From NCBI GenBank assembly GCA_002417685.1, contig DICP01000120.1, positions 1 to 9,164 on the forward strand: a stretch of 9,164 nucleotides of DNA, in the 5' to 3' direction. Positions within the stretch are counted from its first letter, which is position 1. Each line of letters opens with the position of its first letter. Below the pieces are notes generated by a model. That model was given only the letters and a program-made list of their open reading frames with translations. It did no database searches and was not told the DNA's origin. Source of the DNA: Candidatus Mesolinea sp. UBA5823. Lineage in GTDB: Bacteria > Chloroflexota > Anaerolineae > Anaerolineales > Anaerolineaceae. Below, piece after piece: positions 6,434-9,164 of the stretch. The translations under genes were made by a program, and so were the position numbers.

Positions 6434-8089
6434 ATGCCTGATCAAGATAACTATAATGCCTGGTTAGATAACATCTATCAGCCCACAGCAAAAAAATATC
6501 CTGAACGCAAAGCAGAATTCAAAACCTCATCTGGGATCCCCTTGCCCGCGATTATTCCTCCAGAGCAAATTAATCCGGACTGGTTTGATCTGTTAGGATT
6601 CCCCGGAGCTTACCCCTTTACGCGAGGTGTACAGCCGACCATGTACCGTGGCAGGTTTTGGACTATGCGGCAATATGCTGGCTACTCGAATGCTGAGGAA
6701 TCTAACCGACGCTACCGCTTTTTGCTCGAACAGGGGCAAACTGGGCTCTCCGTAGCCTTTGACCTGCCCACGCAGATTGGTTACGATGCCGATGACCCGA
6801 TTGCGTTGGGCGAAGTGGGCAAGGTAGGCGTTTCGATTTCCTCCCTGGAGGATATGGAGACACTTTTTAGCGGAATTCCGTTAGATAAAGTATCCACTAG
6901 CATGACGATTAATGCCCCAGCGGCTATATTGCTGGCGATGTATATTGCTGTAGCAAAGAAACAAGGCATTGAGCCACAAAAGCTGCGGGGCACAATCCAA
7001 AATGACATTCTCAAAGAATACATCGCGCGTGGGACGTATATCTTCCCTCCAGATCCGAGCATGCGCCTGATTACGGACGTTTTTCAGTATTGCCGAGATG
7101 AAGTGCCCAACTGGAACGTGATTAGCGTTTCCGGCTACCATATTCGAGAAGCTGGCTCTACTGCAGTGCAAGAGGTTGCATTTACACTTGCTAATGCCAT
7201 TGCTTATGTTGAAGCAGCCCTGAGGGTTGGCATGGAAATTGATGAATTTGCCGGGCAAATATCCTTTTTCTTCAATGCACACAACAACTTTTTTGAGGAG
7301 ATCGCCAAATTCCGTGCGGCACGGCGATTGTATGCCAAGTTGATGAAGGACCGTTTCCATGCTCAAAAGGATGGATCTCAAAAATTGCGCTTCCATACCC
7401 AAACTGCCGGCTCAACGCTAACCGCGCAGCAACCGGAGAATAACGTTGTGCGCGTTACACTCCAGGCGTTGGCTGCTGTGCTGGGCGGGACGCAATCGCT
7501 ACACACCAACAGTATGGATGAAGCTTTGTGGCTGCCTACCGAGAAATCTGTACAGGTCGCGTTGCGTACCCAGCAAATTATCGCTCATGAGTCCGGTGTG
7601 GCGGATAGTGTTGACCCACTTGCCGGCTCTTACATAGTTGAATACTTGACGGACGAGATTGAAGAACGCGCGCGCATATATATCGAGAAGATCGATGCGA
7701 TGGGCGGCGCGATGCGTGCTATTGAAAATGGGTACATACAAAATGAAATCCAAGATGCTGCTTATGCAGCGCAGCGCCGGCTGGAAGACGGCGAGGATAT
7801 CGTCGTGGGTGTTAATAAGTTCCAGCAAGATGAAGAAATCGTACTCGAACCGCTCACCATTGACCCAGCGGTTGAGATTAAGCGCCGCCGCCAATTAACT
7901 GAATTGCGCCAAAACCGCGACCAGCAAAAGATTGCTAAATTGAAAAATAGGTTAGAAGTTGCAGCTAAGGGAGACGAGAACCTGATGCCGCTCTTTATTG
8001 AAGCCGTTGAGCATAAAATGACTCTCGGAGAAATCTGCAATGTTCTCCGAGGGGTATGGGGCGAATATCGCGCGCCAACATTTATCTAA
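6434..8089 (+). CDS. Methylmalonyl-CoA mutase large (catalytic) subunit
   Basis: This subunit holds the TIM-barrel domain that, with adenosyl-B12, interconverts (R)-methylmalonyl-CoA and succinyl-CoA. It has 551 residues, the usual size of the stand-alone large chain (often called mcmA1 or the N-terminal domain protein). The B12-binding domain with its DxHxxG motif is absent. Signatures include GVQPTMYRGRFWTMRQYAGY, GLSVAFDLPTQ, GTIQNDILKEY and SGYHIREAG. Key residues of the Propionibacterium enzyme, recalled as Y89, Q197, R207 and H244, fall at Y81, Q189, R199 and H236, all at a constant offset of eight. Keeping both Y and R favours methylmalonyl-CoA over isobutyryl-CoA as substrate, where these are Phe and Gln. 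The epimerase gene follows after nine bases. The chain ends GEYRAPTFI, typical of a natural terminus. Confidence 0.95.
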   Translation: MPDQDNYNAWLDNIYQPTAKKYPERKAEFKTSSGIPLPAIIPPEQINPDWFDLLGFPGAYPFTRGVQPTMYRGRFWTMRQYAGYSNAEESNRRYRFLLEQGQTGLSVAFDLPTQIGYDADDPIALGEVGKVGVSISSLEDMETLFSGIPLDKVSTSMTINAPAAILLAMYIAVAKKQGIEPQKLRGTIQNDILKEYIARGTYIFPPDPSMRLITDVFQYCRDEVPNWNVISVSGYHIREAGSTAVQEVAFTLANAIAYVEAALRVGMEIDEFAGQISFFFNAHNNFFEEIAKFRAARRLYAKLMKDRFHAQKDGSQKLRFHTQTAGSTLTAQQPENNVVRVTLQALAAVLGGTQSLHTNSMDEALWLPTEKSVQVALRTQQIIAHESGVADSVDPLAGSYIVEYLTDEIEERARIYIEKIDAMGGAMRAIENGYIQNEIQDAAYAAQRRLEDGEDIVVGVNKFQQDEEIVLEPLTIDPAVEIKRRRQLTELRQNRDQQKIAKLKNRLEVAAKGDENLMPLFIEAVEHKMTLGEICNVLRGVWGEYRAPTFI

Positions 8090-8092
8090 GGA
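8088..8092 (+). promoter_or_regulatory. Epimerase ribosome binding site over mutase stop
   Basis: AAGGA uses the last two bases of the mutase TAA stop codon and lies six bases before ATG 8099. This tight arrangement supports co-transcription and coordinated translation of the two enzymes. Confidence 0.7.
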
Positions 8093-8098
8093 TGAAAC

Positions 8099-8509
8099 AT
8101 GAAACCAATCAAGATCAATCACGTTGCTATTGTTGTGCAGGATATTGATGCAGCACTCAATTTTTGGGAGCAAACCTTCGGGCTCAAGCTGGACCATGTA
8201 GAAGATGTCCCCTCGCAAAAGTCTAAAGTTGCTTTTCTGCCCTTGGGCGAAAGCGAAATCGAGCTGGTGCAGCCTACCACTTCTGATTCGGGCTTAGCTA
8301 ATTTCCTGGAGAAACGCGGTGAAGGCATGCACCATATCTGCATTGAGGTTTCGGATATTGACGCAACCTTGGCTGAGCTTAAGAGCAAGGGTGTGCGGCT
8401 AATCAACGAAGTTCCCGAGGAGCTTCCAGGCAGGAAGATGGCGTTTATCCACCCCAAAGCGGCTAACGGCGTCTTGGTGGAACTCTATCAGCTGACGGAA
8501 AATAATTGA
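8099..8509 (+). CDS. mce: Methylmalonyl-CoA epimerase
   Basis: This enzyme of the vicinal oxygen chelate (VOC) superfamily converts (S)- to (R)-methylmalonyl-CoA, supplying the mutase encoded just upstream. At 136 residues it has normal family length and two beta-alpha-beta-beta-beta repeats. Expected metal ligands are visible: H8 (INHVAIVV), E55 (EIELVQP), H79 (GEGMHHICIEV) and E128 (GVLVELYQ). The conserved HPK (118-120) is also present. The usual catalytic glutamate, Glu48 in the Propionibacterium enzyme and found in an E-Q/H-G/K-V context, aligns with S39 in VPSQKSK, by eye. The gene is nine bases after the mutase stop, clearly the same operon. A general VOC/lactoylglutathione-lyase annotation is possible, but the context and GMHHICIEV favour the epimerase. 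Confidence 0.93.
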   Translation: MKPIKINHVAIVVQDIDAALNFWEQTFGLKLDHVEDVPSQKSKVAFLPLGESEIELVQPTTSDSGLANFLEKRGEGMHHICIEVSDIDATLAELKSKGVRLINEVPEELPGRKMAFIHPKAANGVLVELYQLTENN

Positions 8510-8590
8510 GCCGACGAATTGCATTTCTCTGATGTAAGGTATATGAGCTGCGGGTAAACAGCCAGACGAAGGCAGTTTAGTTATTCATCA

Positions 8591-8596
8591 AAGGAG
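8591..8596 (+). promoter_or_regulatory. Strong Shine-Dalgarno for the ssnA-like gene
   Basis: AAGGAG lies five bases before ATG 8602 and fixes that start. In the 92-bp gap after mce there is no clear promoter or terminator: TTGCAT (8519-8524) with TATGAG (8542-8547) at 17 bp is weak. Read-through from the mutase operon is therefore possible. Confidence 0.7.
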
Positions 8597-8601
8597 AGCG
8601 G

Positions 8602-9164
8602 ATGATAGTTACCAACACAAAAATCATCACCTGGGGGAAGCCAAACCAGATTTTAGAAGGAAAAGCATTGCGGATTGCTGATGGCAAAATTGCCACCATT
8701 GACGATGCTTTGGAAATCCAAAGGCGATACCCTGGGGAAGAGGTTTTAGATGCAGGCGGGCAATATGTTATGCCGGGCAATATATGTGCGCACACGCATT
8801 TTTATGGGGCTTTTTCTCGTGGGATGGCTATTCCAGGACCCGCGCCGGCGAACTTTGTGGAAATTTTGCAGAGCCTATGGTGGAAACTCGACAAAGCGCT
8901 GGATGCAGAGAGCATTAAATATTCGGCATTAGTTTGCTTGGTAGATGCAATTAAATATGGCACGACCACCCTTTTTGACCATCATGCCTCGCCCAACTGC
9001 ATTGATGGCTCGCTGGATATCATCGAGGAAGCTGTTGAGGCAGCTGGCGTACGCACCTCCCTCTGTTATGAGGTGACCGATAGGGATGGTAAAGAACTCG
9101 CTCTGGCGGGAATTCGAGAAAATGAGCGTTTTATCCAAAAAGTCAGTCGAGGGGAGACTTCGCC
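8602..9164 (+). CDS. ssnA: SsnA-type amidohydrolase, 5' part only
   Basis: The gene runs off the right edge; 187 codons of an expected roughly 440 are present. It belongs to the metal-dependent amidohydrolase (TIM-barrel) superfamily, cytosine/chlorohydrolase-like branch. Residues 1-57 form the N-terminal beta-sandwich segment, followed by VMPGN and the metal motif H64-T-H66. The stretch FYGAFSRGM, SLWWKLDKALD at 91-101, GTTTLFDHHASP (H127/H128) and CYEVTDRDG closely resemble SsnA, as recalled from the E. coli protein. SsnA is linked in several genomes to selenium-dependent molybdenum hydroxylases and purine or hydantoin breakdown, but its reaction is not settled, so the substrate is not assigned here. 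Nothing in the visible part suggests disruption. Confidence 0.85.
   Translation, partial: MIVTNTKIITWGKPNQILEGKALRIADGKIATIDDALEIQRRYPGEEVLDAGGQYVMPGNICAHTHFYGAFSRGMAIPGPAPANFVEILQSLWWKLDKALDAESIKYSALVCLVDAIKYGTTTLFDHHASPNCIDGSLDIIEEAVEAAGVRTSLCYEVTDRDGKELALAGIRENERFIQKVSRGETS

Noticed and set aside
6881..7402. 173-codon open frame on the minus strand
   Set aside because: It lies wholly inside the mutase gene, antisense to conserved active-site motifs. The protein resembles no family I know.
7499..7894. 131-codon open frame on the minus strand
   Set aside because: It is antisense to the C-terminal half of the mutase. It is a composition shadow without family features.
6434..8089. Isobutyryl-CoA or 2-hydroxyisobutyryl-CoA mutase instead of methylmalonyl-CoA mutase
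   Set aside because: Tyr81 and Arg199, equivalent to Y89 and R207, are retained and an epimerase follows, both pointing to methylmalonyl-CoA.

Overview
The window reads as an ordinary chromosomal segment of a free-living bacterium. All eight genes belong to conserved families. I see no phage, insertion sequence, CRISPR array, tRNA or rRNA. Base composition is moderate. The gene set is a split methylmalonyl-CoA mutase next to its epimerase, a RodZ-like protein with two helix-turn-helix (HTH) units, and Pro/Thr-rich extracytoplasmic tracts. Together these suggest Chloroflexota, probably Anaerolineae. That placement is inference from gene style, not from a search.

Layout from left to right. Positions 1-64 hold a 16-bp tandem repeat cut by the window edge. 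A MurJ/MviN-family lipid flippase homologue (151-1692, +) follows. Next is a membrane-anchored TPR-like protein (1715-2860, +) that appears to have its own promoter at the end of murJ, and it ends at a good intrinsic terminator (2881-2913). Convergent to it lies a minus-strand block read right to left: ribosomal protein bL9 (rplI, 5671-6228), a hairpin terminator, a double-HTH RodZ-like membrane protein (4275-5582), and rimO (2941-4278), whose start overlaps the rodZ-like stop as ATGA. A divergent intergenic region (6229-6433) separates this block from a plus-strand catabolic block. That block is the methylmalonyl-CoA mutase large (catalytic) subunit (6434-8089), methylmalonyl-CoA epimerase (8099-8509), and the 5' part of an ssnA-type amidohydrolase (8602 to the right edge).

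Functionally there are three themes: cell envelope (murJ homologue, TPR protein, RodZ-like protein), ribosome (bL9, and RimO which methylthiolates protein S12), and propionate or branched-chain/odd-chain carbon flow through methylmalonyl-CoA to succinyl-CoA. The B12-binding small subunit that the mutase needs is not in the window.

I did not find a new multi-gene system. The points most worth a second look are smaller. Two genes seem to be transcribed from promoters that place the start codon at or next to the transcription start (leaderless mRNAs), one of them with its -35 box inside the loop of the upstream terminator. The MurJ homologue lacks most of the charged residues important in E. coli MurJ. 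The RodZ-like protein carries an internal HTH duplication. The epimerase has Ser where the usual catalytic Glu sits. There is also an edge-truncated tandem repeat and a palindrome overlapping the likely rplI promoter.
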